From positions 92,172 to 156,171 of the forward strand of contig CAVVCH010000003.1 in the NCBI GenBank assembly GCA_963746605.1: DNA of 64,000 bases, read 5' to 3'. The translations under genes were made by a program, and so were the position numbers. Position 1 is the first letter of the stretch; every line of letters begins with the position of its first letter. The notes under the pieces are model-generated. The model made no database searches, was not told where the DNA came from, and was given only the letters and a program-made list of their open reading frames with translations. Below are positions 8,050 through 17,586 of this stretch, in pieces. Source of the stretch: CAVQSS01 sp963746605. GTDB lineage: Bacteria; Desulfobacterota; RBG-13-43-22.

Positions 8050-8817
8050 TCAGGCGAGCGCATAGCGCTTCAGGCTTTCATCGTATCTCACCAGTCGATG
8101 TTTGGATGAAATCCCCAGGTGTTTTGATACTTCAGACGGTGTTAGACCTACACCCTGGGCGATTTCTCCGGTGGTGAGGGGCCCTTTTCGCAGGAGCGAC
8201 ACAATCTGGCCTATGGCCAATTTTTCGATAATGGTCTCATCAAATATCCGCTTCAGCTCGTCGCTGTCAAAGAACTTCTGGTACGCATCTTCCGCCAGGG
8301 CCGGTAACCGCAGCCGCTCCCTTTCCACCAGTCTGATGTAGGGGATGAGTTCGGTAACCACCTCCAGCTTGAGCTGCAACCCTTTGGCATCCAGGCCTTC
8401 GCCTTCGCCCAGCGGTCCCAACTCCTTCACCTGCTTGACGAAGTCATTGACCGATTCCACAAAAAGGCCTCCTTCGGCGCCGGACATAAATTGGATTTTT
8501 ACCCTTTCCGGTCTCAACCCCAGGTGCTCCATAATTTTCTTGCTGATATGCACCATGGTTAAGGCATGGTAGTTCCCGTGGGTAATGTAGTTGCATTCAT
8601 TGAGATGGCAGGCGCCGATAAATACCCCATCCGCTCCCTTGGAGAAAGCCCGGAAGACATGGGCCAGGTCGATCCTGCCGGAACACATGACGCGAATAAG
8701 CCTCATTTCGGTGGTATATTGCTGTCTGGAAACTCCAGCCAGGTCCGCCGCACCGTAGGCTCACCAATGGCAGACAAAACCCAATACTTTTGGCTTGAAT
8801 CTAGGTCCGGCACTCAT
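8050..8817 (-). CDS. bamF: BamF, MvhD-like selenoprotein with in-frame UGA (Sec19)
   Basis: Reading through UGA at 8763-8761 gives 255 residues from ATG 8817, which has a GGAGGT ribosome site. The N-terminal motif is FVCHWUAYGAADLAGVSR, where U replaces a cysteine conserved in MvhD (delta subunit of F420-non-reducing hydrogenase). The MCSGRID and GACHLNECNY cysteine motifs of MvhD follow. The C-terminal third is a winged-helix-like tail (GPLTTGEIAQGVGLTPSEV) that an MvhD core alone would not have. MvhD-type proteins carry a [2Fe-2S] cluster and pass electrons to HdrA; here the partner is BamE, encoded next to it. Sec in BamF is known in other class II benzoyl-CoA reductase operons. A bSECIS-like hairpin lies downstream of the UGA. 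Confidence 0.9.
8726..8738 (-). promoter_or_regulatory. bSECIS-like hairpin for BamF Sec19
   Basis: On the mRNA strand, 23-35 bases after the UGA, CTGGA and TCCAG form a perfect 5-bp stem with loop GUU. The distance fits the bacterial selenocysteine insertion element, whose loop G lies about 16-37 bases downstream of UGA. Inferred by eye, not folded computationally. Confidence 0.55.
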
Positions 8818-8878
8818 TCGTTCCTACCTCCGTAAATATTTTTGGCTAGCCTTTCCGGCTTTATTCCTTCGCAGGCTT

Positions 8879-11800
8879 CTAGGCATTTCCAGCCGCCGCC
8901 CTGGGTCTCATGATCGCTTCATCGGAAAGCGCCGCATCAATTTCGCTCAAGATCTCTTCATCGGTAAAGTGTTTGAGAAAAATGGCGCTGGTGGCGCACT
9001 TGGTGTTGCAGAGGCCGTCCCCTTTGCAGAGGACCGGATTCACCTTGGCCTTTCGGCCCTGCGGCGTCTCGTAAAACTCGATGGCGCCGTAGGTACAGGC
9101 GGTGATGCAGGCCCCACAGGAAACACACTTCTCCTCGTTCACTTCGCACACAGCGCCGGAGGCGATGACGGTATCATGAGAGAGCAGCGTTAAGACCCGG
9201 CCGGCGGCTCCATAAGACTGGTTGATCGTTTCCGACATAAACTTGGGATAGTGGGCTAACCCACACAGATAGACGCCGTCCGTGGCAAACTCTACCGGTC
9301 TTAATTTGACATGGGCTTCTTTGAAGAAGCCGTCCGGACTCAAGGTTACCTTGAAGAGCCCGGCGATTTCCTTGGTGGTGGCGGAGGGAATAACCGCGGC
9401 CGCCAGGGCCAGTAGATCGGCATCCAGTTCCAGCTTTTTGCCCAAGATAGAATCGGTCGCGGTACACTTTGAGAACGGGGCGACCGTCCTCCGACTGCCC
9501 CGCTTCTACCAGCGGCGCATCCTGCGGCTCATAGCGGATGAACTTGACGTCTTTATTGGAGGCTTCCCGGTAATAATCTTCTTTAAACCCATAGGTCCTT
9601 ATGTCCCTGAAGAGTATCGTGATATCCATCTGCGGGTTGAGCTCTTTCAATTTCAAGGCATGCTTGACGGACTGGCTGCAACAAATCCGGCTGCAATAAT
9701 TTCGCTCTTCATTACGGCAGCCGATGCATTGGATCATCACCAGACTCTGGGCGTTCATCACCCGTTCATCGCCTTGGGCGATCCGCTCCTCCAGCTCCAG
9801 ATGAGTCAGGACCCGGTCATCTTCTCCATACAGGTATTCGGTAGGTCGGTAGACCTCAGCCCCTATGGCGATGACGACGGCGCCATGTTGTATCTCGGTG
9901 ACCCCCCGGTCGGATTTCACCTTGGTGACGAAACTTCCGATGTAACCGCTCGCTTCGGTGATCGCCGCCTCGGTATAGACATGGATCAAGGGGTGCCGAT
10001 ACACCCGTCCCACCAGATCACGCACCTGGGCCTGGACGTCCAGACCTTCCAGGGTGTAATGGACTTTTCGGGCGATCCCCCCTAATTCTGATTCCTTTTC
10101 CACCAGGTGCACTTCGTGTCCCTGGTCGGCTATGGAGAGTGCACAGGTCAGGCCGGCTAGACCCCCGCCAACCACCAGGGCCGCCTTGTTGACCGGCAGA
10201 TCAAATTCCTGCAACGGCTCCAGGTGGCAAGCACGGGCCACCGACATGCGGATGATGTCCTTGGCCTTCCGGGTGGCTTCTTCCTTTTCTTTCGAGTGGA
10301 CCCAGGAGTCATGCTCTCTAATATTCGCCATGTCTAAGTAATATTGATTGATTCCCGCCTCCCGCAGCGTGTCCCGGAATAAAGGCTCCAGGGTTCGGGG
10401 GGAGCAGGCAGCGACAATGACGCGATTGAGCCCTTTTTCCCGGGTCATGTCCGTTATTTCTTTGGCCGAATTCGTCGCACAGGAAAAAACCTGATTCTGG
10501 GCGTGGACCACATTGGGCAGGGATTTGCAATACTCGACGGTGTCGGGGACATTCACCACGGAGGAGATATTCGCCCCGCAATGACAGACAAAGACCCCGA
10601 TCCGCGGCTCCTCCTGGGAGACATCCCTTTCCGGGGGATAGATTCTTTCCCGGGTCAGCTTCCCGCGCCGGTAGTCCAGGAATTGACCGCATTGAGAGCC
10701 GGCCCCGCTGGCGCTGAAAACCGACTCCGGGATATCGACCGGCCCTTGGAGGGCGCCGCTGACAAAGATTCCGGGCCTATTGGTCACCATAGGATTGACC
10801 GGATCGAGCTTGCAAAAATTATGGTGATTGAGTTCGATGCCGAATTTCTTGGCCAACCCGGATACATCCACCGGAGGATTCAATCCGACGGATAGTACCA
10901 CCATATCGAATTCTTCCTCATGAACGCCGTCGTCGGGGGTGGCATAGCGCAGGGTGACATTTTTGGTTTCCGGGATCTCTTTTCCTATGGATACATAACT
11001 TCGGATAAATCGAACCCCGGGCAGATTCTCGGCCCTCTGGTAGTAGCGTTCGAAATCCTTGCCGAAGGAACGAATATCGTTATGGAATATGGTACATTCG
11101 GCCTCCGGGTGATGATCCTTGGTCAAAATAACCTGTTTCTGGGTATAGGTGCAGCAGACGCCCGAGCAATAGCTGTTGCCTCCCGGAGGGTTGATCTGTC
11201 GGGAACCGACGCATTGGATCCAGGCAATTTTACGGGGATGCTTCAGGTCGGAGGCGCGTAGTATCTCACCCCCGTAGGCCCCGGTGGAGGATAAGAGTCG
11301 TTCATAATCCATACTGGTCACCACGTTCTGAAACTCTCCGTAGTGAAAATCTCCCCGGACTTTAGGATCAAACGGTTCCAGGCCGAAGGACAGAATGATC
11401 GCCCCGACCTTTAGCTCCAGCTTCTCCGGCACTTGATGGAAGTCGATGGCCTTATTTTCGCATACGCCTTCGCAGATACGACATTTCTTCTCTTTCAGGT
11501 AAAGACAGCTTTCGTCGATATAGGAGACCAGAGGAATGGCCTGGGAGAAGTAGATATGGACGGCTTTATTTTCCGATATCTCCTGATTAAAGGGATCGGG
11601 GTACAATACCGGGCAGTATTTCACGCAGGTGGTACAACCCGTGCATAGGTCCTCTTTGATATATCGTGGTTTTCTGACCAGGGAGACCGTAAAATCTCCC
11701 GCTTCCCCTTCGATACCGTTTACTTCAGTATACGTCAGGACCTCGATGTTGGGATGCCGGCCGACCTCGACCAGTTTGGGTGACAGGATTCACATGGAGC

Positions 11801-12005
11801 AGTCATTGGTGGGAAAGGTCTTGTCCAATTGGGCCATATGGCCCCCGATGCTCGGTGCTTTCTCAACCAGATACACCCTAAACCCCGCCGTGGCCAGATC
11901 CAGCGAGGCTTGAATGCCGCTGATCCCTCCACCGACAACCATGACGTCGCCGATAGTATCGGCGGCGAGACTTTTACCAAGCTGTTCCATCTGTTCGTTT
12001 TCCAC
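8879..12005 (-). CDS. bamE: BamE, HdrA-like flavoprotein selenoprotein (UGA at 11790-11792 = Sec72; one apparent +1 frameshift near 9460)
   Basis: The frame starts at ATG 12005, 31 bases after bamD. With UGA read as Sec and one extra base removed near 9458-9463 it encodes about 1041 residues. It contains an FAD motif (VVGGGISGIQASLDLA), then the HdrA signature FPTNDCSMUILSPKL in which U replaces the usual Cys. A ferredoxin motif CTGCTTCVKYCP follows, then a second HdrA module (RIGVFVCHCGANISS, later VVGGGLAGLTCALSIA). The C-terminal ferredoxin has CVSCGACITAC and the less regular CKGDGLCNTKC. In HdrA the signature cysteine region ligates a [4Fe-4S] cluster near the bifurcating FAD. The corrected frame restores ILGKKLELDADLL. 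Confidence 0.88.
11757..11774 (-). promoter_or_regulatory. bSECIS-like hairpin for BamE Sec72
   Basis: Bases 16-33 after the UGA form CUGGUC / GGCCGG, a 6-bp stem with two G-U pairs, closing a GAGGUC loop. Spacing and the leading loop G fit a bacterial SECIS element. The stem overlaps codons for the conserved LVEVGR segment, so protein constraint could also shape it. Confidence 0.45.
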
Positions 12006-12036
12006 TGGCTAAGCCCTCATCCTTTTTCTTCGGTTC

Positions 12037-13188
12037 CTAAAGCACTTCTTGAATGATTTCTGTGATGTCCTTAACCTCAAGGCGATCGGTAAGGTCCAGG
12101 GTTAACCGGCTGTCTTCAAACATGGTAATGCAGTAGGGACAGGCGGTCACCAGCACCTCCGCTCCGACCTCCAGGGCCTGGGCCAAGCGGAGTTCGGAAA
12201 ATCGTTCACCCTTTGGTGTTTCCATCCAGATCCGGCCGCCGCCCCCGCCGCAACAGAGGCTGTCCAGTCGCGAATCCGGCAACTCTTTCAGCTCTAAACC
12301 GGGGATTTTCTTCAACGCCTCCCGAGGCTCTTCAAAGATACCGTTATGGCGACCCAGGTAGCAGGGGTCATGATAGGCCACTTTCTTCTCATACTCCCGG
12401 TTGATCTCCAGCCTTCCCTCCCGAAGCAACTCGAAAACATACTGGGAGATATGAATGACCTCAAAGTTCACCAGGAATTCCGGATACTCGTTCTTGAAGG
12501 TGTGGTAGCAATGGGGGGAGGAAACCAGGATTTTTTTCACCCCATGATCGATGAAGGTTTTGATATTTTCCCGGGCCAGACGTTTGAATAATTCTTCATC
12601 GCCCGCCTTGCGGATGCTTTCTCCGCAGCAATTTTCCTCTGCGCCCAGTATTCCGAAGTCCACTCCGGCCTGATTGAGGAGGCCGGCTGTGGCCCGGGCC
12701 ACCTTTTTTAACCTGGGATCATAGCTGAGGTAACAACCGGGGAAATATAAAATCTCCATCCCCTCGGTGAAGGGCTTGACCGATAGACCTTCCGCCCACT
12801 TGGCCCTGTCTTTTCGCGCTTCACTCAAGGGGTTCCCTTCGTCAATGAGGCTGGCACTGGCGGTGCGCACCGGCTTGACCGCCTTCGGAAAAACCTGATA
12901 TTCCGTGGCAATCCGGCGCAGGGCGATCCCGGATTGTATCTGTTGGACGTCCCGGGGGCACCGCTGCGGGCAACGGCCGCAGGTCGTACAGCGCCAGATT
13001 TCCTCACTTTCTATATCCGTCAACCCGAACGTGGCCTCTCGGACGATCTTGCGTATACTGAAGCTTCTGACCCGGTTCCAGGGACAAACCGTATCGCATA
13101 ATCCGCATTGATAGCATCGTTTGAAGGCGTCTCCGCCGTTCGCCTTGATGACGTCGATGATCTCTTTATAGGGGGCTACAGTCTCCAC
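12037..13188 (-). CDS. bamD: BamD, HdrD/HdrB-type CCG-domain iron-sulfur protein
   Basis: A 383-residue protein. An N-terminal pair of ferredoxin motifs (CYQCGLCDTVCP and CTTCGRCPQRCP) is followed by two cysteine-rich CCG domains. These are visible as FPGCYLSYDP with ENCCGESIRKAG, and later DPCYLGR with LCCGGGGGRIWM and TACPYC. CCG domains of HdrB/HdrD bind unusual [4Fe-4S] clusters that pass electrons from the bifurcating flavoprotein. Here it would link BamE to BamC/BamB. The gene is intact and lies between bamC and bamE. Confidence 0.9.
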   Translation of the reverse strand: METVAPYKEIIDVIKANGGDAFKRCYQCGLCDTVCPWNRVRSFSIRKIVREATFGLTDIESEEIWRCTTCGRCPQRCPRDVQQIQSGIALRRIATEYQVFPKAVKPVRTASASLIDEGNPLSEARKDRAKWAEGLSVKPFTEGMEILYFPGCYLSYDPRLKKVARATAGLLNQAGVDFGILGAEENCCGESIRKAGDEELFKRLARENIKTFIDHGVKKILVSSPHCYHTFKNEYPEFLVNFEVIHISQYVFELLREGRLEINREYEKKVAYHDPCYLGRHNGIFEEPREALKKIPGLELKELPDSRLDSLCCGGGGGRIWMETPKGERFSELRLAQALEVGAEVLVTACPYCITMFEDSRLTLDLTDRLEVKDITEIIQEVL

Positions 13189-13243
13189 AGTTTTTCTGAT
13201 TCCTTTTCTTGGGCCATAACGGGATGCTTACCCATATTAATTC

Positions 13244-13269
13244 AGCCAAAAATTGAAAGATTTTTGGCT
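13244..13269. repeat. 10-bp inverted repeat overlapping the bamC stop
   Basis: AGCCAAAAAT (13244-13253) and ATTTTTGGCT (13260-13269) form perfect arms around a 6-base loop. The right arm overlaps the bamC stop codon. A near copy lies just downstream of priA (about 32755-32775) and a half copy near 8840. It could be an mRNA hairpin protecting the bamC/bamB message or limiting readthrough into bamD. Confidence 0.6.
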
Positions 13270-13810
13270 AGCCCTTCTTGGACAGAGACAGCCGGGCCAC
13301 GGTGTCCATAACCTTCTCCAGGCCGTATTTGTCCACCAATGATTCCAACCCGATTTCCACGTCCTCCGGCCGCGCTTCTTCCTCGACGTCCTCTTCCCTT
13401 TGTTCGTAGGTCAAGGCATTCACCAGGCACCACTTGACGCACAAGGGCTCCTCTTCGCCTTCACACATATCGCATTTCAGCGGAAGACCGGAATCGGGTT
13501 CTTTGAAAAGATCCCGGGAGGGACAGGAAGCCCTGCAAAAGGCACACTCGTCGTATTCCTTGCCGTCAATCACATATTTGTCTCGGCCCATGCATTCGGC
13601 TTTGGCATGTTCACCCGCGTAGACGGGAACATAGACGTCTTTCAGTGGTTCACGAATCACCCGAATACGGGACCGGGCCGGATTATTGCTGCTGTATTGG
13701 GGCGCCGCGTGAAAGGCGGAACAGGCGACCTCACAGGCCCGGCAACCGTTGCATTTGTCCACGTCCACTTTGATGGTTTTAACGATTTTCTTTTTTTTCT
13801 CCCCCTGCAC
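13268..13810 (-). CDS. bamC: BamC, ferredoxin-like electron-transfer subunit of benzoyl-CoA reductase
   Basis: A 180-residue iron-sulfur protein of the DMSO-reductase B-subunit type. Cysteine groups are CNGCRACEVACSAFH near the N-terminus, then CAFCRASCP, then CDMCEGEEEPLCVKWCLV, enough for three [4Fe-4S] clusters. An acidic helical tail follows (QREEDVEEEARPEDVEIG). BamC forms the soluble BamBC heterotetramer with the tungsten subunit and relays electrons to it. It starts 2 bases after the bamB stop, so the two are almost certainly co-translated. Confidence 0.92.
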   Translation of the reverse strand: MQGEKKKKIVKTIKVDVDKCNGCRACEVACSAFHAAPQYSSNNPARSRIRVIREPLKDVYVPVYAGEHAKAECMGRDKYVIDGKEYDECAFCRASCPSRDLFKEPDSGLPLKCDMCEGEEEPLCVKWCLVNALTYEQREEDVEEEARPEDVEIGLESLVDKYGLEKVMDTVARLSLSKKG

Positions 13811-13812
13811 AG

Positions 13813-15822
13813 CTACACCTCCTTCTCTTTTTCCGCCGAGGTCTCATGGGCAGGTGTGTCGTCCGGTTCTGAATAGATCCCTCTCTTTTCGAAGTCTTGG
13901 AATACGTAATCCAGACCTAATTCCCGTAAGGACGCTTCCGTGGGAATTCCCTGATCATTCCAGCCCTTGAATTGGTAATAGGTATCCAAGAGTTCTTTCT
14001 CCAATTCGGGAAACCGTTTCTTCCAATGGTCCGCGGGTGGCTTGTCATCCTTTCTCCGCATGCCCCTCCGGACGTTAATAGCTCTGACCAGCGTCCGGTA
14101 CCTTTTGGTCGCTTGCGTCAACAGGGCTTCATCCATCTCGATCCCGGCCCCGGAGGAAATAAATTTCGGGTAATTGTGTATATGATAGGGAGGCTTTAGA
14201 GGAAAGGACGACAACCCGGCGCACATTCCGAGGGCGTCATCGATGTAGTGCATCCGTTCCTGCCAGTCGACAATGTCGCAACACATGGGCACCGTGGGGT
14301 AGAAGGGCATGGATTTTTCCCCGCGGGGTTCCCAATCCAAGAAAATCTGCTTGAACTTTTCATCCGGAACGTGAAACCAATCCTGGACAAAGGCCTCCCG
14401 CTCTTCCCGCGTGAGAAAAGGGGCCTGGGGGAACTGCCCTTCGATTTGGGTGATGTTGATCTTCTCACCGGTGGCATACATCAGGAAATAAATGGGATTG
14501 AGCATGGACAGCTTGAGGGGCAGTTGCTCATGTTTTTTAATATTATTATGGGCATAGTCTTCGGCGCCCTGGCCGATCTGCCGGGCCGCCCAATAGGTGC
14601 CGTTGGCCAGCACATCGCCGATCCCTTCCCGCCGAACGATGCGGTCCAGTAACCAGCGAAATCTCCCCTCGTTATCGGACGGCATTCCCGGCAGGTCCTT
14701 ATCGGTCAGGATGCCATTTTCATACAGTTCAACGGCAAAGGCCATCACTTGCGGGGCGGAGAAGGCGTCCACCCCATACTCCGTGGCGCTTTGAGCGATG
14801 CCCAAACCAAACTCCAGGTCGGACATGGCCGCCATGGTATAGGTCAGTTTCGAGAAGCATTTCATCATGTAGGTGGGCTGTCCCGGGGGGGAAATGGTGG
14901 CCCCGCAGGTCATCGGACAGTTGTAGCAACTGATCAACCGCCTCCGCATACTATCCAGGGTCTCCGCCCACTGTCGGGCGACCTCTTCGTTCCAAAAATC
15001 TTTTCGGCGGGTGCGGGAATTTCCCCACATGAAATTTTCGGTGTGCCATTTTTCATCATGGACTTTCATTTCTTGCGGCGACCCCAGTCCGGCTAAAATG
15101 GGCATGACCCCGGGAACCGGATTTTCATTTCGCCATTTTATATATTGCAGGACTTCGTTGCAAAGCCCCATGAATTCAGCCGGCCGGGCCACGTTAATGT
15201 CCTTGGTTCCCCGGACGACGATCGCCTTGACCCCTTTGTCTCCCATCACGGCGCCAATGCCGCCCCGGCTGGCACTGGACCGGCCCTGCTCGATGGAAGC
15301 AAAAAAGACCCTGTTTTCACCGGCCAGACCGATAGCGGCCACCTGGGCTTTGGGCTCCTTCAATTCCTGCCGAATCAGTTCGGCCGTTTCAACAGCGCCC
15401 TTGCCCTGCAAGTGAGAGGCATCCCGTATTTCTACCTTGTCATTGTGTATCCACAGATAAACCAACTTAGGGGACTTGCCGCGCAGGATCACTTTGTCAT
15501 AACCGGCGTACTTCAACTCCGGGGCCCAAAACCCCCCCATCATGGAATAGGCCATTAACTGCGTCTGAGGCGAAATGGTGGAAACAATGGTCCGATTACA
15601 CCCGGTGGCCGGTGTCCCACATAAAAGGCCGGCACCGAATATTAAAAGATTGTCAGGAGAAAAGGGTTCGGTTTCGGGGGGAACCCGGTCCCATAATATC
15701 TTGGCGTTCGTACCTAAGCCCCCCAGGTAAAGTTCGGTGTCTCTGGGATCGGTTTCTACCCGCTCAATGTTTCCTCGGGATAGATCAATTTCCAAATTAA
15801 ACCCTGTTTCGGCGTACCTCAT
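13813..15822 (-). CDS. bamB: BamB, tungsten-containing active-site subunit of class II benzoyl-CoA reductase
   Basis: A 669-residue protein of the aldehyde:ferredoxin oxidoreductase family. The cluster motif is C299-x2-C302-x3-C306, with C534 a candidate fourth ligand. E251, H255 and H260 (segment EMKVHDEKWHTENFMW) and C322 occupy the numbers I recall for the catalytic and tungsten-coordinating residues of Geobacter BamB. That strongly favours BamB over an ordinary aldehyde oxidoreductase. The enzyme performs ATP-independent dearomatisation of benzoyl-CoA to cyclohexadienoyl-CoA. The ATG at 15822 has a GAAGGG ribosome site. It is the first gene of the bam operon, preceded by a 106-base gap. 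Activity on a related aryl-CoA cannot be excluded. Confidence 0.93.
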   Translation of the reverse strand: MRYAETGFNLEIDLSRGNIERVETDPRDTELYLGGLGTNAKILWDRVPPETEPFSPDNLLIFGAGLLCGTPATGCNRTIVSTISPQTQLMAYSMMGGFWAPELKYAGYDKVILRGKSPKLVYLWIHNDKVEIRDASHLQGKGAVETAELIRQELKEPKAQVAAIGLAGENRVFFASIEQGRSSASRGGIGAVMGDKGVKAIVVRGTKDINVARPAEFMGLCNEVLQYIKWRNENPVPGVMPILAGLGSPQEMKVHDEKWHTENFMWGNSRTRRKDFWNEEVARQWAETLDSMRRRLISCYNCPMTCGATISPPGQPTYMMKCFSKLTYTMAAMSDLEFGLGIAQSATEYGVDAFSAPQVMAFAVELYENGILTDKDLPGMPSDNEGRFRWLLDRIVRREGIGDVLANGTYWAARQIGQGAEDYAHNNIKKHEQLPLKLSMLNPIYFLMYATGEKINITQIEGQFPQAPFLTREEREAFVQDWFHVPDEKFKQIFLDWEPRGEKSMPFYPTVPMCCDIVDWQERMHYIDDALGMCAGLSSFPLKPPYHIHNYPKFISSGAGIEMDEALLTQATKRYRTLVRAINVRRGMRRKDDKPPADHWKKRFPELEKELLDTYYQFKGWNDQGIPTEASLRELGLDYVFQDFEKRGIYSEPDDTPAHETSAEKEKEV

Positions 15823-15928
15823 TTTTTTTCCCTTCTAGATTACCTGAATCCGCGGCGGCGGTTGTTTCTCAATCAAAATCCAGGCCGGGAGTTCAGGGGC
15901 TAGTAAGCCTTTCCTGCTGATAAACCAA

Positions 15929-16393
15929 TCACTCTTTGGTATTCAGTTTTTTGTACAGGTTGATAAAGTTGCTGCGGTTGAAGCCGACGGACTTAAAAAA
16001 AGAAAGCAGATCCACTGAATCCCACCGGGCGGCCGTATAGATTTCATTAATTTTATTTTTTTTGAATTGCTTGAACAACTGGGTAATCAAAGATTGCCCG
16101 ATGCCGGTCCCCATGGTTTTGGGGTGAACACCGATGATTTTGATCCAGCCGCTTTGGTCCAGCCCGAAGCTGTTGCTCGTGATCTCGCTGATTACAAATC
16201 CTACCACCTGGTCTTTATCTAACGCCACTAAGCAGAGACTGCTTTCTTTCTGAATGGTGTCTCCCCAATGGGTGAGTTTCTTGGGGCCGATCTTCTTTTT
16301 GGTTATTAGCTCCTGGATGTGAATCACCTCGGGCAGATCGGCTACCGTCAATTTTCGGATTCTAATTGCTTTCAAGGCCATCGCGTTCTCCAT
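15929..16393 (-). CDS. GNAT-family N-acetyltransferase
   Basis: A 154-residue GNAT protein. The acetyl-CoA-binding motif A is visible as VHPKTMGTGIGQSLITQLF (about residues 95-113), after a beta-strand segment DQVVGFVISE. The substrate is unknown. It starts 3 bases after the stop of a DUF2080 protein, and the two share a promoter with an overlapping palindrome. GNAT enzymes paired with small DNA-binding proteins can be toxin-antitoxin modules; here that is only a possibility, since the partner is AbrB/SpoVT-like rather than ribbon-helix-helix. Confidence 0.85.
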   Translation of the reverse strand: MENAMALKAIRIRKLTVADLPEVIHIQELITKKKIGPKKLTHWGDTIQKESSLCLVALDKDQVVGFVISEITSNSFGLDQSGWIKIIGVHPKTMGTGIGQSLITQLFKQFKKNKINEIYTAARWDSVDLLSFFKSVGFNRSNFINLYKKLNTKE

Positions 16394-16396
16394 CCA

Positions 16397-16597
16397 TCAA
16401 TCGATACGAATAATTTTGACATGTTTCCCCACCCATTCCGGGGGAAGATAAACCCGACCGCTGTTGCCGCTTTGCTTGACCTCTTTTTCGATCATTTCTT
16501 CGCCGAACACCTCAAATTTGGCCTTGAGCGATTTACTGGTTTCTTCGTTTTTCGCGGTGAGTTCTTTGGGAGAGCTTTCTCTTCTGTGGGGTACCAT
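16397..16597 (-). CDS. DUF2080 / AbrB-SpoVT-like small protein
   Basis: A 66-residue protein with the conserved segment FEVFGEEMIEKEVKQSGNSG followed by RVYLPPEWVGKHVKIIRID. This is typical of DUF2080 proteins (often annotated transposon-encoded) and resembles the swapped-hairpin AbrB fold of MazE-like antitoxins. It is the first gene of a two-gene unit with the GNAT acetyltransferase. Such proteins bind palindromic operators; a perfect 7-bp-arm palindrome overlaps the -10 of its promoter, so autoregulation is likely (inference). The N-terminal 20 residues are polar and poorly conserved in appearance. Confidence 0.8.
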   Translation of the reverse strand: MVPHRRESSPKELTAKNEETSKSLKAKFEVFGEEMIEKEVKQSGNSGRVYLPPEWVGKHVKIIRID

Positions 16598-16748
16598 ATT
16601 TTTTCCTTATCCGACCAAAAAAAACAAACCCGGTTTGAGAGCGTCGTTATGTCAAAACCCATTGAATTAGTACTAGAAAAACAACTAAACCGCCTCTTCA
16701 GTCGAACCCGGAGGAAGGAACGTGTATGGCTATAAATTAACTATATTT

Positions 16749-16765
16749 TAACTACAAAGTAGTTA
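16749..16765. promoter_or_regulatory. Palindromic operator upstream of DUF2080/GNAT
   Basis: TAACTAC-AAA-GTAGTTA, perfect 7-bp arms with a 3-base centre. It overlaps the -10 box (16762-16767), a position where a bound repressor would block transcription. Confidence 0.6.
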
Positions 16766-16790
16766 TAGGGATTTTTAAAATCTTTGTCAA
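16762..16790 (-). promoter_or_regulatory. Sigma-70 promoter of the DUF2080/GNAT unit
   Basis: On the minus strand TTGACA (16785-16790) and TATAAC (16762-16767) are separated by 17 bases, close to consensus. The untranslated leader to the DUF2080 start is about 150 bases. Confidence 0.65.
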
Positions 16791-16821
16791 GGGAAAAATA
16801 ATCAGGGGTGAGTTTTTTGGG

Positions 16822-17586
16822 TTATGGATTTTTGGGAGGTGGCGAGATGGGTTTTGTACCGGTCCAGAAACCATGAGGGTCGTAACGACGGATAATCGCC
16901 AATTCTTCCGCGGTAGGGGCCGGGCTGACGGTGATCTTCGAGGCCGTTTTCAATTCCCAACCGGTTTGTTCGACCACGGTTTCCGGAGTAATGCCGGGGT
17001 GCACCTGGCTTAGATAAGCCTCGCGGGTATTCGGATCGAAACGCAGAACTCCCAACGTGGTGATGACTGCCGCGGGACCCCCTCGGACAAGTCCCTGGCG
17101 GCTGCGCCAATCTCCTCCGTCCCCAAATCCGGGCGAAGTGATATAATTGACTTTTTCCACGAAACGGCGTTTCTCGTGCGCCATAATAATCAGCAACTTG
17201 CGGGCCAGCGAGGCGATATCCCCGCCGCCGCCGCTTCCGGGGAGGCGAATGGGGCCTCGCGGCCCTTCCACCAGGGTGGTGTTTAAATTGCCGAACTTAT
17301 CTACTTCCGCTCCGCCGATAAAACCGATATGGACCCTCCCTTTTTGCAGGAAGCCCATAACCGTCAACATATCACAGCACATGGTGGCCTGAAAGATATT
17401 GGGGGGATCCCCCATGGTGACCATGGGGTCGAAGGCGGGGATTTCTCTGATGACGCCGTTTTCAAAAAGGCCGATGGCTCTGGGGGCATGGGTTATTTTG
17501 GCTAAAATAAAGGCCAGTAAGGGCAGACGCATACCGACGAAAACCACGTCTCTGTCGGAGATTTCCCGGGCGGCGATAGTGACCAT
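16822..17586 (-). CDS. Orphan type I CoA-transferase beta subunit (GctB-like), start region abnormal
   Basis: A 254-residue homologue of glutaconate/3-oxoacid CoA-transferase subunit B. It has THAPRAIGLFENG, whose glutamate (E42 here) fits the catalytic Glu, and IGGAEVDKFGNLNTT. The first ATG is 17586, yet the frame is open upstream through RDYTPAEL, which looks like genuine family N-terminus, and reaches a stop near 17684 with no ATG, GTG or TTG. No alpha subunit is encoded next to it, although these enzymes need both. The 5' end may have been lost by rearrangement, leaving a remnant or a protein started internally. The 17587-17846 gap is AT-rich with short repeats and holds no gene. Confidence 0.75.
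   Translation of the reverse strand: MVTIAAREISDRDVVFVGMRLPLLAFILAKITHAPRAIGLFENGVIREIPAFDPMVTMGDPPNIFQATMCCDMLTVMGFLQKGRVHIGFIGGAEVDKFGNLNTTLVEGPRGPIRLPGSGGGGDIASLARKLLIIMAHEKRRFVEKVNYITSPGFGDGGDWRSRQGLVRGGPAAVITTLGVLRFDPNTREAYLSQVHPGITPETVVEQTGWELKTASKITVSPAPTAEELAIIRRYDPHGFWTGTKPISPPPKNP

Noticed and set aside
13813..15822. Calling the AOR-family gene a generic tungsten aldehyde oxidoreductase
   Set aside because: E251, H255, H260 and C322 fall at the BamB catalytic positions as I recall them, and the BCDEFGHI gene order follows.
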